Positions 8,939 through 17,983 of a stretch of DNA of 37,722 bases are shown in pieces. The notes under the pieces were generated by a model. The model saw only the letters and a list, made by a program, of their open reading frames with translations, was not told where the DNA came from and did not search any database. This DNA comes from Phycisphaerales bacterium UBA6054 (lineage in GTDB: Bacteria > Planctomycetota > Phycisphaerae > Phycisphaerales > UBA1924). The translations under genes and the position numbers were made by a program. The stretch is from contig DIYM01000059.1 in assembly GCA_002429045.1 (NCBI GenBank), positions 1 through 37,722 of the forward strand, in the 5' to 3' direction. The stretch's first letter is position 1, and each line of letters begins with the position of its first letter.

Positions 8939-9511
8939 ATGAGCACCGACCCAGACACCATCCTCCTCGAAGCCGAAGAATCGATGCAGAAGGCGGTCGA
9001 GTACCTGAGCAACGAACTGCGTGGCATCCGGGCCGGGCGGGCGACGACCGCGCTGGTCGATTACGTCAAGATCGATTACTACGGGTCTTCGACGGACCTC
9101 AAGGCCCTGGCCGCGGTCTCGGTTCCCGAGCCCACGCAGATCCTGATCAAGCCCTTCGACCCCGGCGCCCTCAGCGCGATCAAGCAGGGCATAGAGGCGG
9201 CCAACCTCGGCGTGAACCCGATGGTCGAAGACAAGGCGATCAGGCTCTCGATCCCTCCGATGTCGGCCGACCGGCGTGAGCAGTTGGTCTCCCAGGCCAA
9301 GAAGGTCGGCGAAGAGCAGAAGATCGTGATGCGGAACGCACGACGTGACGCCAACAAGCACGCGGACGCGCTCGGCAAGGGCTCGGAGCACCCGATCTCG
9401 GAAGACGAGATCAAGACGCTTCACGACGAGATCCAAGACCTGCTCAAGAAGTACGAGTCCCAGATCGACGAGGCCATCACGAAGAAGACGGCCGAGATCC
9501 GCGACATCTGA
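8939..9511 (+). CDS. frr: Ribosome recycling factor
   Basis: This 190-residue protein is close to the usual 185. It acts with EF-G to split the post-termination ribosome. Seen motifs are ELRGIRAGRATTALVD near residues 24-39, KALAAVSVPEPTQILIKPFD in the middle, and the helical C-terminal stretch ending KKYESQIDEAITKKTAEI. I chose the ATG at 8939, which has GGAG nine bases upstream. The in-frame ATG at 8924 would add five residues not typical of the family. It follows pyrH and is closed by a strong hairpin at 9539-9565. Confidence 0.97.
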   Translation: MSTDPDTILLEAEESMQKAVEYLSNELRGIRAGRATTALVDYVKIDYYGSSTDLKALAAVSVPEPTQILIKPFDPGALSAIKQGIEAANLGVNPMVEDKAIRLSIPPMSADRREQLVSQAKKVGEEQKIVMRNARRDANKHADALGKGSEHPISEDEIKTLHDEIQDLLKKYESQIDEAITKKTAEIRDI

Positions 9512-9538
9512 TTCCCGCACGACCGGCCGCCCAAAGAA

Positions 9539-9565
9539 GAACGCCCGTCACGCGGACGGGCGTTC
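9539..9565. terminator. Bidirectional hairpin terminator between frr and sppA
   Basis: GAACGCCCGT and ACGGGCGTTC form a perfect 10-bp stem around a 7-base loop, between two convergent genes. On the minus strand it is followed by TTCTTCTTTGG, a good U-rich tail for ending sppA. On the plus strand the tail is weak, so it ends frr less certainly. Confidence 0.75.
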
Positions 9566-9598
9566 TCTGCAAACGCGGATTCGGGCGAGAGCGGCTCG

Positions 9599-11413
9599 CT
9601 ACTTGAAGAAGAGCGTGCGCGGGTTGACCAGCAACACCGGCTCGTTCTTGAGCAGCGAGATGCCGTTGAGCGTGTCAACGGCCGCACTGTACCGGTCCTC
9701 GCCGATCAACCCCTTCAGGGCCGCGCCGAGCGACGCGGGCCCGATCCCGACCTTCGGCGATCCAACCAGCCCGCCGAGCATCTCCTCGATGACCTGATCG
9801 AAGCTGGGCGGCGCGGGGAAGTGGACCACGTCGAAGTCGGCGACGTCCAGTTCGTACGCCAGCTCGTTGACGGCGTCGTCGAGCCCGCCGATCTCGTCGG
9901 CCATCTTCAGGCCCACCGCGTCGGAACCGACAAACAACCGACCCTCGGCGGTCTTGCTCAGGTCGATCCCCGGACGCCCGGCGGTCACACGCGCGGTGAA
10001 CAGGTCGTAGGTCTCTTTCATCTGCTCGCGAACCGCGGCGATCTCAGCGGCGTCCCACTCGTCCGCCGAGCCGAACAGCCCGGCCATCGGCCCGCGGGCC
10101 CGCTCGACGATCTTGATCTGGGCCTTGTCGTAGAGCTCCCCGAGAGAATACTTGCCGCCCACAACACCGATGGAACCGACGACCGACGAGGGGTTGACGA
10201 AGACCTTCTCGCCCGCGCTGAGGATGTAGTACCCGCCCGAGGCGGCCATCCCGCCGACCGAGACCCAGACGGGCTTCTCCTCACGCAGACGCTGGACGCC
10301 CTGCCACATGACCTCCGACGCGATCGCGGACCCGCCCGGCGAATCGATCCGGACCACGACGCCCTTGACGAGCGGCTCACGCCGGATGTCCTCGATCGCG
10401 TTGCGGATGGTGCGTGAACCAACGGTCGTCCCGCCCCCGAACAGCCCGCCGCTGGAAGACTCGCCGTCCATGATCGTGCCGTTGATGTGCAGGACCGCGA
10501 TGGTCGGGTGGTCGATATCGATCCGTGCCGAGCCCGCATCGCCGAGCTGCGAGAGCAGGGCGAACGGGTTGGAAAAATCGGGCCCCAAAGACGCGACCGC
10601 GTACGGATCGTTCACGAACGTGATGTCACCCCCGTACACCGTCTCGAGATGGTCGGGCAGCACGGGCAGGTCCACCTCGGTGTCGATCAGCCCCACCTCG
10701 ACGGCTTCGGCCCCGCTGGCCATCCAGGTCTCACGCATCGCGTTATCGAGTTCTGAATCGCTCAGCCCGCGTCCGCCCTTGAGATCAGAACGCATGTTCT
10801 CGTACATCGCGTCGAGCAATGACGAGATGTTCTCGTTCCACTCGGGCGACGGGGAGGAACGGGTCATCTGCTCGTTGGCGCCCTTGTAGTCGCCAACCTG
10901 GACCAGCTGCGCCTTGACGCCCACCCACGACAGCGTGTCGGCGAGGAACATCTCTTCCATGTACAGCCCGGGGAAGCTCACCCCCCCGCCACGCTGGATC
11001 AGCACGGAGTCGGCGTGGGCGCCGAGGAGGAGATCGGTCGTGGCGTAGCCTTCGGCGAACAGGTCGACCCGCTTGCCCGCGTCGCGGACCCGCTTGATCG
11101 CCGCCCCGAGTTCCTCGACCTGGGTGTACCCGAGGGTCGAGTCCTTGAGCCGGATCAGCACGCCGGAGAACTCGTCATCGACCGCGAGGGTGTCCAGGGT
11201 CTCGACGAGCCCCAGCAGCGTCTGCCCCCCGTCGCCAAGCCAGGTGAACCCGACCTCGACCTCCGCGGGCGATCCCTCGATCTCGATGACCGCGACCGAC
11301 GGCGAAGCGGACCCCGCGGCCCCCGCCAGCGCCGGGCACACGGTGATCGAGCACGCGCCGATCGCCCCCGCGAGCCTGCCAAGGGACGATCCGATCCAGT
11401 TCTGTCCGAGCAT
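9599..11413 (-). CDS. sppA: Signal peptide peptidase SppA, tandem-domain type (family S49)
   Basis: This 604-residue protein is a membrane-bound serine protease that degrades cleaved signal peptides. It has the long form with two S49 domains. The general-base lysine Lys178 sits in VGDYKGANEQMTR of the N-terminal domain. The nucleophile Ser392 sits in MAASGGYY of the C-terminal domain. This Ser/Lys split across the repeats matches the E. coli-type enzyme. An N-terminal hydrophobic segment at about residues 12-32 serves as signal or anchor. The ATG at 11413 is chosen because GGAGGT lies six bases upstream. Longer in-frame starts would lie inside the likely -10 box. It lies downstream of the zinc-ribbon membrane gene but probably has its own promoter. 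Confidence 0.93.
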   Translation of the reverse strand: MLGQNWIGSSLGRLAGAIGACSITVCPALAGAAGSASPSVAVIEIEGSPAEVEVGFTWLGDGGQTLLGLVETLDTLAVDDEFSGVLIRLKDSTLGYTQVEELGAAIKRVRDAGKRVDLFAEGYATTDLLLGAHADSVLIQRGGGVSFPGLYMEEMFLADTLSWVGVKAQLVQVGDYKGANEQMTRSSPSPEWNENISSLLDAMYENMRSDLKGGRGLSDSELDNAMRETWMASGAEAVEVGLIDTEVDLPVLPDHLETVYGGDITFVNDPYAVASLGPDFSNPFALLSQLGDAGSARIDIDHPTIAVLHINGTIMDGESSSGGLFGGGTTVGSRTIRNAIEDIRREPLVKGVVVRIDSPGGSAIASEVMWQGVQRLREEKPVWVSVGGMAASGGYYILSAGEKVFVNPSSVVGSIGVVGGKYSLGELYDKAQIKIVERARGPMAGLFGSADEWDAAEIAAVREQMKETYDLFTARVTAGRPGIDLSKTAEGRLFVGSDAVGLKMADEIGGLDDAVNELAYELDVADFDVVHFPAPPSFDQVIEEMLGGLVGSPKVGIGPASLGAALKGLIGEDRYSAAVDTLNGISLLKNEPVLLVNPRTLFFK

Positions 11414-11419
11414 ACCTGC

Positions 11420-11425
11420 ACCTCC
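11420..11425 (-). promoter_or_regulatory. Ribosome binding site that fixes the sppA start
   Basis: GGAGGT on the minus strand, six bases before the ATG at 11413. It is the strongest site near any candidate start of this gene. Confidence 0.75.
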
Positions 11426-11447
11426 GGCCGCGTGATCGCGGTTGGTC

Positions 11448-11453
11448 ATTCTA
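11448..11453 (-). promoter_or_regulatory. Possible -10 box of sppA
   Basis: TAGAAT on the minus strand lies 35 bases upstream of the sppA start, within CATAGAATGAC. The same 11-mer precedes frr. A TTGAAA upstream is 20 bases away, which is too far for a standard -35. Confidence 0.35.
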
Positions 11454-11524
11454 TGGGTTTCGGGCACCCGGGGTTTCAAGACGCAGGAACCCAGACAATC
11501 CCGGCGCGATTCAGCCCGTTGCGT

Positions 11525-12508
11525 CTATTCGCTGGCCCGACGATCCCGCTGTGCGTTCGACTCGAGCACATCGCCGAGCCCCACCCCCCTGCGGGCGATC
11601 ACGGGCCACAGGCGGCGGATGTCCACCAGGATGTTGGTCGCCCCCACCACGACGAGCACAGACCCGACCGCGACAAAAACCGTCCCGACCGTGGCGAGGA
11701 TCCCGCTGACGGATTCGGCCGCGAGGAACGCGGTCACGTTCAGGGCATCCCCGACCGCGGCGACCAGGAAGCTCGCCAGCAGCGCCAGCATCGACTGGCG
11801 ATCGACCCGCCCCGTCCGCACGATCACCGAACGCGAGGAAAGCCCGCGTGCGTTCGCGCGGAGCCCGAGCAGCAGGACCGCAACGGCCACGCACATCCCG
11901 AGCCGGAGCGCCGACCGATCGAACTGGCCGGGCCCCGGGTTCATGAACGGAGCGGGCGCGGTGGCGTCGAACCGGGCGTAGATCTGGTAGTAGATCAGTA
12001 TCAGGGGGATGTAGGCCGCCACGCCGAGCGCGGCCACCGCCGCCTGCATCCGGGTCACCCGGCTGTGCGGGCGGATCAGCGCCGTAGCACCGATCCCAGA
12101 GACGATCAGCCCGCCCGTGCCCAGCACAGGCGCGAACCCGGGCCACCAGTCCACCGCGAACAGCCCCCGCACAATCTCAGCCAGCCGCATCATCACGACC
12201 GCGATGACGGCGATCCAGCCGCCCAACGCCCAGGCGAGCATGCCCGCCGCGACCCGCCTGGGGGCACCCAGCGGCGCCAGCTCGTGCGCTCGCGGATCAA
12301 CAACACCCAGGATCGTTGCGCGCACCGGCATGCCGCACTCGGGGCACACCTCGCGCACCGAGAGCCCGCGTAGGTTGTACCCGCACCCGACGCACAGCAG
12401 ATCGCCGGTGAGTTGGCGCGCCATCGCGACGGGGTCGTCCGCGTTCGCACGTGTCCGCTGGGGCGGCGGCTCGTCGTGCCGTTGGTTGTCCGATCCGTTG
12501 TCGCTCAT
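11525..12508 (-). CDS. Zinc-ribbon multi-pass membrane protein
   Basis: This 327-residue protein has a hydrophilic N-terminus carrying a four-cysteine zinc ribbon (CVGC at 39-42 and CPEC at 55-58). Five or six hydrophobic segments follow, between about residue 85 and residue 310. From memory, such CxxCgYnLrGl...CPECG ribbons joined to membrane segments are common in planctomycetes, with no assigned function. The start at 12508 (MSDNGSD) leaves a clean divergent spacer to MoxR. The frame continues upstream to 12598, but that part is arginine-rich and non-typical. It may regulate or assemble a membrane complex; nothing in the sequence decides this. Confidence 0.85.
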   Translation of the reverse strand: MSDNGSDNQRHDEPPPQRTRANADDPVAMARQLTGDLLCVGCGYNLRGLSVREVCPECGMPVRATILGVVDPRAHELAPLGAPRRVAAGMLAWALGGWIAVIAVVMMRLAEIVRGLFAVDWWPGFAPVLGTGGLIVSGIGATALIRPHSRVTRMQAAVAALGVAAYIPLILIYYQIYARFDATAPAPFMNPGPGQFDRSALRLGMCVAVAVLLLGLRANARGLSSRSVIVRTGRVDRQSMLALLASFLVAAVGDALNVTAFLAAESVSGILATVGTVFVAVGSVLVVVGATNILVDIRRLWPVIARRGVGLGDVLESNAQRDRRASE

Positions 12509-12626
12509 AGTCCAAAGCCGGCCTGGCGAGACCCCCGGCCCAGGGCCCACCAGCGTACCACACGGAACCGATCCGCGTGCCCGCCGAATGGCTCCCAAAC
12601 CGGCACATCGTCAGCGGCAGGACCGA

Positions 12627-12632
12627 TATACT
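12627..12632 (+). promoter_or_regulatory. Possible -10 box of the MoxR gene
   Basis: TATACT lies 41 bases before the MoxR start, in the 164-bp divergent spacer. I see no matching -35. Confidence 0.35.
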
Positions 12633-12672
12633 CCGCCCGCCGCCAACACAAGAAAGGCCGACCGAACCCGCC

Positions 12673-13605
12673 ATGCCCGAAGCCAACATCGCACCGCTGA
12701 AAGACCAGATCTCACGCGTCTATCTCGGCGACACCCACGCGATCGACCAGCTCGTCTGCTGCCTGCTCGCACGCGGGCACGCGCTGCTCGAAGACGTTCC
12801 GGGGGTCGGCAAAACCGTCCTCGCATCGGCACTGGCCAAGTCGGTGGACTGCGGGTTCACCCGGATCCAACTCACGCCGGATATGCTGCCCGCGGACGTC
12901 ATCGGCGTCACCGTGTTCGACCGCGACGGACGGGAGCTGCGGTTCCAAGAGGGCCCGCTGTTCACCAACATCCTCCTGGCCGACGAGATCAACCGGACCA
13001 CCCCGCGTACGCAGTCCGCCCTGCTCGAGGCGATGAGCGATTCGAGCGTGTCGGTGGACGGGAGATCTCACCAGCTCCCACGCCCGTTCATGGTGGTCGC
13101 GACCCAGAACCCGATGGGGTTCGAGGGAACGTACCCGCTGCCCGAGAACCAACTCGATCGGTTCCTGATGCGTATCACGCTGGGCTACCCCACCGCCGCC
13201 GCCGAGTCCAGGCTGCTCGACATCCGACCCGCGAGCACCGTGCTCGACACGCTCGACGCGGCGGTGTCCGGAGATCGCGTGACCGAGATGCAGGAACGCG
13301 TCGACGGTGTGCATCTCAGCGAATCCGTGCGCGAGTACATCGTGGCGCTGGCCGAATCGACACGGGCTTCCAACGTGTTCCGGGTCGGCATCTCGCCCCG
13401 CGGCTCGCTCGCGCTGGCGCAGGCGGGGCGTGCGTGGGCCTGGATGCACGACCGGGACCACGTCACGCCCGACGATATCGCGGACCTGCTCGTCCCCGTG
13501 TGCGCCCACAGGGTGGTGCCCGCCGACCAACGGTCCGGCATCGATCACGATGCGACGGGCGAGCTCCTGCTCGAAGTATGCCGCTCCGTCAACGCGCCGG
13601 TCTGA
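12673..13605 (+). CDS. MoxR-family AAA+ ATPase
   Basis: This 310-residue protein is a MoxR-type AAA+ chaperone. The P-loop DVPGVGKT is at 41-48 and Walker B LLADEINR at 101-108. The family-typical stretch ATQNPMGFEGTYPLPENQLDRF follows, with a C-terminal lid domain. MoxR proteins usually help mature vWA-domain partners and sit beside DUF58 and vWA genes. Here neither is adjacent, and the next gene is convergent and unrelated. The ATG at 12673 is preceded only by a weak AAAGG. A 5' extension to 12577 lacks homology to the family and would span the -10 box. Confidence 0.93.
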   Translation: MPEANIAPLKDQISRVYLGDTHAIDQLVCCLLARGHALLEDVPGVGKTVLASALAKSVDCGFTRIQLTPDMLPADVIGVTVFDRDGRELRFQEGPLFTNILLADEINRTTPRTQSALLEAMSDSSVSVDGRSHQLPRPFMVVATQNPMGFEGTYPLPENQLDRFLMRITLGYPTAAAESRLLDIRPASTVLDTLDAAVSGDRVTEMQERVDGVHLSESVREYIVALAESTRASNVFRVGISPRGSLALAQAGRAWAWMHDRDHVTPDDIADLLVPVCAHRVVPADQRSGIDHDATGELLLEVCRSVNAPV

Positions 13606-13612
13606 CCGGCGC
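13594..13612. terminator. Hairpin over the MoxR stop codon, possible terminator
   Basis: GCGCCGGT and ACCGGCGC form a perfect 8-bp stem with loop CTG that includes the first bases of the stop codon region. It sits between two convergent genes only 22 bp apart. No T-tract follows on either side, so termination would have to be Rho-assisted or non-classical. Confidence 0.35.
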
Positions 13613-13627
13613 ATCCCGCCCGCACAG

Positions 13628-16582
13628 CTATCGCATCAGGCGATCGACCGCCTCGATCGGGTGCATGGCTCCTCTCCCCGTGGCGTCCAGGGTCTGGTGG
13701 CGGCACGAGGTCCCGGGCATGAGCAACCAGTCATCGGCACCGGCGTCGCGGACCGCCGGGAACACCCCGAGTTCCCCGATCCGCATGGACAGGTCGAACC
13801 GGTCGGCGGTGTAGCCGAACGAGCCCGCCATGCCGCAGCACCCGGTGTCGAGCCCGTCGACAACGCCGGGCGCGATCCGCTCGAGCAAGCGGGTCGACGA
13901 GCCGATCCCCCACAACGCTTTCTGATGGCAGTGCCCGTGGACCAGCAGTCTTCCCGGCGGCGCCGCGAACCCCGGCACGACCGGATGGTCATCCCACCGT
14001 GCATCGAGGAAGTGCTCGGGCAGCATCGACCGAGCCGCGAGCCGCCGACGCAACTCCGGGGGACGATCGATCCTGAGATCGAGCCAGTCGTCTGTGATCG
14101 ACGACAGGCACGACGGCTCGCAGACCACGAAACCCGCGAGATCATCACGCCCGATCCAGGGCGCGAGCCGGTCGAGGGTGCGCTCCGCGTCGGCGATCGC
14201 CGCATCGAGGAGCCCAGTCGAGATCGCGGCCCTCCCGAGATCCGAAACCGGGATCACCTCGACGCGGTACCCGAACCCCGCCAGCACACGGGCCGCCGCC
14301 CGCCCGACCGACGCGTCGTTGTGCGTCGTGAAGGTATCGGACAGCAGCACCACGGTCCGGGTCCCCCGCTCGTTGAGCGTCTGACGCCTGATGGGTTTCT
14401 TGAAATGAGGCAACGAGCGTCGGGGATCGAGCCCGAGCACACCATCGATCACCGAACGGATCGGCCGGACACTGTTGACCATGTTCGTCAGACCGGGTGC
14501 GATCGCCGCGAGCCGGTTCCACCGATGGATCGAACCGAACACCCGGGCCTGCAGGCCCGCGCCGCCGCTCGTTCGGTATGACTGGTGGAGGTACTCCGCC
14601 TTGAGCCTGGAGACATCGACGTTGCTGGGGCACTCGGTCTTGCACGCCTTGCACGAGAGGCACAGGCCGAGCGTCTCGTGTGTCTCGGGGTCGTTCCAAG
14701 CGGGCCGGCCCGAGGCGTCGGTCGCGGGGTCGACCTGCCCGGTCAGCGCCAGGCGGAGCGCGTTGCCGCGCCCCCGGGTCGCGTGCCGCTCATCGAGCGT
14801 CGCCTGGTACGACGGGCACATGGTCCCGCCCTGCTTCTTGCGGCAGACCCCGGCACCGTTGCAGAGTTCGGCGGCGTGGAGGAGCCCGCCCTGATCGGCA
14901 AACATGAACGCGGTCTCGACCTCGGGGACCGGGAGCGCACCCGGCGCCGGCCTGACCCGCGTGTTCTGCGAGATCGACCCGACCGGGCCGGGAGTGACGA
15001 TGTTCCCCGGGTTGAGCAGGTGGTGCGGGTCGAAGATCGACTTGATCTCGCGGAACGCGTCCATGAGCTCCGGCCCGAAGTAGTCTTCCAGCAGGGGGCC
15101 CCTGGCACGACCGTCGCCGTGCTCGCCCGACATCACCCCGCCGAGTTCCTTCGCCAGCGCCGCCGCCCGCACCGCGATGCGGTGCATGGCGGCCTCGTCG
15201 ACCGGATCCCCCAAGTCGAGCAGAGGGCGGACATGGAGCACACCGACCGACGCGTGCGCATAGAACGACGCGATCGTGCCCTCCTCGGCGACGATCGCCC
15301 GGAAGCGCTCGACAAACTCGCCGAGCCGCTCGGGAGGCACGGCGTTGTCCTCGACGAACCCCAGCGGCTTGCGTTTCCCCGGGATGGCGTGCAGCAGCGG
15401 CTCGCCCGCTTTGCGCAGCTTCCAAGCCCCCTCCATGGCCGCGGCTCCCGTGTGCGTCTGGATGCTTGCCCCCGGGAACATCGACCCGACACGCGCGAGT
15501 CGGTCTCGTATGTCGTCGATGCCATCGTCGGAGAAGAACTCGACGTAGAGCACCGCCTTGACCGGCTGACCGGAAGGGTTGCCCGGGAGCAGTTCGACGT
15601 ACCGGCGCTGCTCGGTGTTCTGGCGCGCGAGATCGACGATCAGGTCATCCAGCAACTCGATCGCGCTGGGTCTCAGATCGAGCAACGGGACCACGGCGTC
15701 GATCGCCGACTCAACCGAATCGAACGCGACCACCGCCAGCCCCTTGCGCTTGGGGATCGGGTGGAGACGGAGCGTCGCGCCCAGCGTGATCGCGAGCGTG
15801 CCCTCCGAGCCGCACAGCAGCGGCGCGAGATTGACACCCGCGAGCGATCCGCCGGACGCGTCGAGCTGGGACAGGATCACATCGAGCTGGTACCCGGCGC
15901 TACGGCGGAGTGTCTTGGGGAACCGGGCGCGGATCAGATCTGCATGACGGCTCACTACATCCGCGACACGCGCGGTGATGTCACGCACCACCGGATCCCG
16001 TTCCGAGGCGCCCATGTCGAAACGCACCCGCCTGCCATCCCAGAGCCCGGCATCGACCGCGAGCACGGAATCGGAAGTCCGCCCGTAGAGAACCGAATGG
16101 GCACCGGCGGCGTTGTTCCCGATGCAACCACCGATGTTCGCGTGCCGAGCCGTGGATGGATCGGGCGCAAAGAACAGCCCTGTCGGACGGATCCTGTCGT
16201 TGAGATCATCGACCGTGACGCCCGGCTCGACCATCGCGGTCCGTGCCCGCGTGTCCACCGAGAGAACCCGATCGCAACGGGCCGAGAGGTCGACAACCAA
16301 CGCTTCGTTCACGCACTGCCCCGCCAGACTGGTGCCGCCGCCGCGAGGGAGCAGCGGCACGCGGTGCGTCCCGCTCCAGCGCACGACCTCGAGCGCGTCC
16401 TCGATGTCGGCCGGTATGGCGACGCCCAGGGGCTCGACCTGATAGATCGAGGCGTCGGTCGCGTACAGCATCCTGTCGTGCTTCGCCGTCCGGACCTGCC
16501 CGCGAACGCGGTCTCGCAACGCCGAGAGGGCGTCTCCTCGGGGCGAGCCGAGTTGCGGCAACGGGATCGGGGCGGGGCTCAT
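13628..16582 (-). CDS. FAD-linked oxidase with Fe-S and CCG domains (D-lactate/glycolate dehydrogenase type)
   Basis: This 984-residue protein fuses two halves. The N-terminal half is a FAD-binding type 4 oxidase of the GlcD/Dld kind (LLPRGGGTSLAGQCVNEA for FAD binding near residue 70, then the C-terminal oxidase domain to about 530). The other half is a GlcF/GlpC-like electron-transfer region. It has cysteines in CNGAGVCRKKQGGTMCPSY near residue 574 and in CLSCKACKTECPSN near 640. Cysteine-rich CCG signatures lie at GHCHQK near 880 and DTGCCGMAGSFGY near 910. The arrangement matches single-chain quinone-linked D-2-hydroxyacid dehydrogenases such as YdiJ. The start at 16582 (MSPAPIP) is preferred over a longer arginine-rich version. 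The substrate cannot be decided from sequence. Confidence 0.9.
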   Translation of the reverse strand: MSPAPIPLPQLGSPRGDALSALRDRVRGQVRTAKHDRMLYATDASIYQVEPLGVAIPADIEDALEVVRWSGTHRVPLLPRGGGTSLAGQCVNEALVVDLSARCDRVLSVDTRARTAMVEPGVTVDDLNDRIRPTGLFFAPDPSTARHANIGGCIGNNAAGAHSVLYGRTSDSVLAVDAGLWDGRRVRFDMGASERDPVVRDITARVADVVSRHADLIRARFPKTLRRSAGYQLDVILSQLDASGGSLAGVNLAPLLCGSEGTLAITLGATLRLHPIPKRKGLAVVAFDSVESAIDAVVPLLDLRPSAIELLDDLIVDLARQNTEQRRYVELLPGNPSGQPVKAVLYVEFFSDDGIDDIRDRLARVGSMFPGASIQTHTGAAAMEGAWKLRKAGEPLLHAIPGKRKPLGFVEDNAVPPERLGEFVERFRAIVAEEGTIASFYAHASVGVLHVRPLLDLGDPVDEAAMHRIAVRAAALAKELGGVMSGEHGDGRARGPLLEDYFGPELMDAFREIKSIFDPHHLLNPGNIVTPGPVGSISQNTRVRPAPGALPVPEVETAFMFADQGGLLHAAELCNGAGVCRKKQGGTMCPSYQATLDERHATRGRGNALRLALTGQVDPATDASGRPAWNDPETHETLGLCLSCKACKTECPSNVDVSRLKAEYLHQSYRTSGGAGLQARVFGSIHRWNRLAAIAPGLTNMVNSVRPIRSVIDGVLGLDPRRSLPHFKKPIRRQTLNERGTRTVVLLSDTFTTHNDASVGRAAARVLAGFGYRVEVIPVSDLGRAAISTGLLDAAIADAERTLDRLAPWIGRDDLAGFVVCEPSCLSSITDDWLDLRIDRPPELRRRLAARSMLPEHFLDARWDDHPVVPGFAAPPGRLLVHGHCHQKALWGIGSSTRLLERIAPGVVDGLDTGCCGMAGSFGYTADRFDLSMRIGELGVFPAVRDAGADDWLLMPGTSCRHQTLDATGRGAMHPIEAVDRLMR

Positions 16583-16645
16583 GGAACCGAATCGTACCCG
16601 GCCATCGCGGGACTTCGAGCAGACGGTGGGACGAGCACGCAAAAG

Positions 16646-16675
16646 AAGCAACGCCCGCAAACGCGGGCGTTGCTT
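16646..16675 (-). terminator. Rho-independent terminator of the prepilin-like gene
   Basis: AAGCAACGCCCGC and its perfect complement form a 13-bp stem with the loop GTTT (minus strand). It starts 26 bases after the prepilin-like stop and is followed by TTCTTTTGCG on the minus strand. It isolates that gene from the downstream dehydrogenase gene. Confidence 0.85.
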
Positions 16676-16700
16676 TGGATCAAACTCGAACGGGGGTGGA

Positions 16701-17762
16701 TCAGTCGAAGTAGGGGCTGATCGAGGTGTTGTTGCCGTTCACCTGGACATCGTAGTACTGCCAGAGGAGGGCGTTGCGGTTGTTCTCTTCACCGCTGAGG
16801 ATCAGTTCGGCGCTGATCGAGCTCATCTGGTTGATGGGCAGGCGGTCCTGGTCGTCCTCGTTGACGAAGATGTTGTCGGGCTGAGCGGTCTGCTCGTTGG
16901 CGTTGAGACCCGAGAACTGCCAGATGATCGGCTGGGGATCGGGACGGTTGAAGGTGGACACGTGGCTGTCGTTGAACGCGACGTTGCCGGACCATTCCGA
17001 GCGGGAGCCCAGCATCGCGAGGGTGATGGAGCTCTCGCCCTGGGGGTTCGAGCCGTCGTTCTCGCCCTCGTTGGCCTCTTCGATGAGCTGCCAGGTACCG
17101 GTGCCGCCGTTGCCGTCGAGGTCATAGCCAGCGCCGCGGGTCGAGATCACGGGCTCAACCGCGGAGAAGGTGTTCTGCCACTGGGCGCGGCGGAGCTGGA
17201 TCGGGGGAACGTGGGCGTAGGAGAAGCCGCCGGAACCGTTGTTGGTGCCGGGCCCGCCCTCTCTGTCGATCGTTCCGTTGGCGAAGGTCGGATCGAGCGG
17301 GGTGCCCCGGAAGTTGGGGTCCCACAGCGCCTGGGCGCTCTCGCCGTTCTGGCCGTCGACCGCGCCCTCGGGACGGTCGGCCTCGTAGCCGACGTACTGC
17401 TCGAAGCTGCCCTGCTCGACCGGGCTGATGCAGATCTCGGTCTCGATCAGGCCCTGGGTGATCAGGACCGCGAAGATGTTGCCGGTGGTGTCCTTCGCGA
17501 GGGCGCCGGCGGTGTCACCGGTGTCGTTGACGAGCGTCCGGTTGTTGCGGTCCAGGCGGCTGGGCAGCGGGTAGTTGTCGTTGTTGCTGGTCGCGAACAC
17601 GACGAGGGCCTGCTGGATCGACCGTGTCTGGGTCGAGTCCTTCAGGGCCGCCGCGGTGCGCTTGGCCTTGCCGATCGCCGGCAGCAGGATACCGATGAGC
17701 AGCGCGATGATCGCGATGACCACCAGCAGCTCGATGAGCGTAAATGCACGATTGCGCTTCAT
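16701..17762 (-). CDS. Prepilin-type N-terminal cleavage/methylation domain protein (pseudopilin-like)
   Basis: This 353-residue protein has a short basic leader, a prepilin-peptidase site RNRA|FTLIELLVV, and a hydrophobic helix at residues about 7-29. The globular domain is large and rich in Asn, Asp and Gly. The -1 residue is Ala instead of the usual Gly. Near residue 270 is the stretch VAFNDSHVSTF, which resembles the FADGHV end of the planctomycete H-x9-DG prepilin-associated domain, with Asp-Ser for Asp-Gly. No pilus or type II secretion genes are nearby; from memory, planctomycete genomes carry many such stand-alone proteins. The ATG at 17762 has GGAGG six bases upstream. Likely exported and cell-surface. 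Confidence 0.92.
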   Translation of the reverse strand: MKRNRAFTLIELLVVIAIIALLIGILLPAIGKAKRTAAALKDSTQTRSIQQALVVFATSNNDNYPLPSRLDRNNRTLVNDTGDTAGALAKDTTGNIFAVLITQGLIETEICISPVEQGSFEQYVGYEADRPEGAVDGQNGESAQALWDPNFRGTPLDPTFANGTIDREGGPGTNNGSGGFSYAHVPPIQLRRAQWQNTFSAVEPVISTRGAGYDLDGNGGTGTWQLIEEANEGENDGSNPQGESSITLAMLGSRSEWSGNVAFNDSHVSTFNRPDPQPIIWQFSGLNANEQTAQPDNIFVNEDDQDRLPINQMSSISAELILSGEENNRNALLWQYYDVQVNGNNTSISPYFD

Positions 17763-17768
17763 GTGAAG

Positions 17769-17773
17769 CCTCC
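17769..17773 (-). promoter_or_regulatory. Ribosome binding site that fixes the prepilin-like start
   Basis: GGAGG on the minus strand, six bases before the ATG at 17762. It rules out the 68-codon upstream extension of the frame. Confidence 0.8.
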
Positions 17774-17983
17774 ATAACCATTCGGGCCACTGCGGGCCCA
17801 TTGACATTCGACGCCCTGGGTCGCACACGCGATCCGGGGCAGACCGCCCGGCGGCGTGAGCCGCGGGCAACGTGTCAGGATGTCGAGAACGGTCCGAGGC
17901 GGGAATCACAGCGGGGCCAACAACCCCAATCAGTGCGGATATGGTATCTGCCCCTGCCGAACTCACGGCACATGTGTCCGCTC

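Noticed and set aside
14585..16720. Open frame of 711 codons on the plus strand opposite the FAD/Fe-S dehydrogenase
   Set aside because: Same reason: shadow frame with arginine- and aspartate-rich composition and no recognisable motif.
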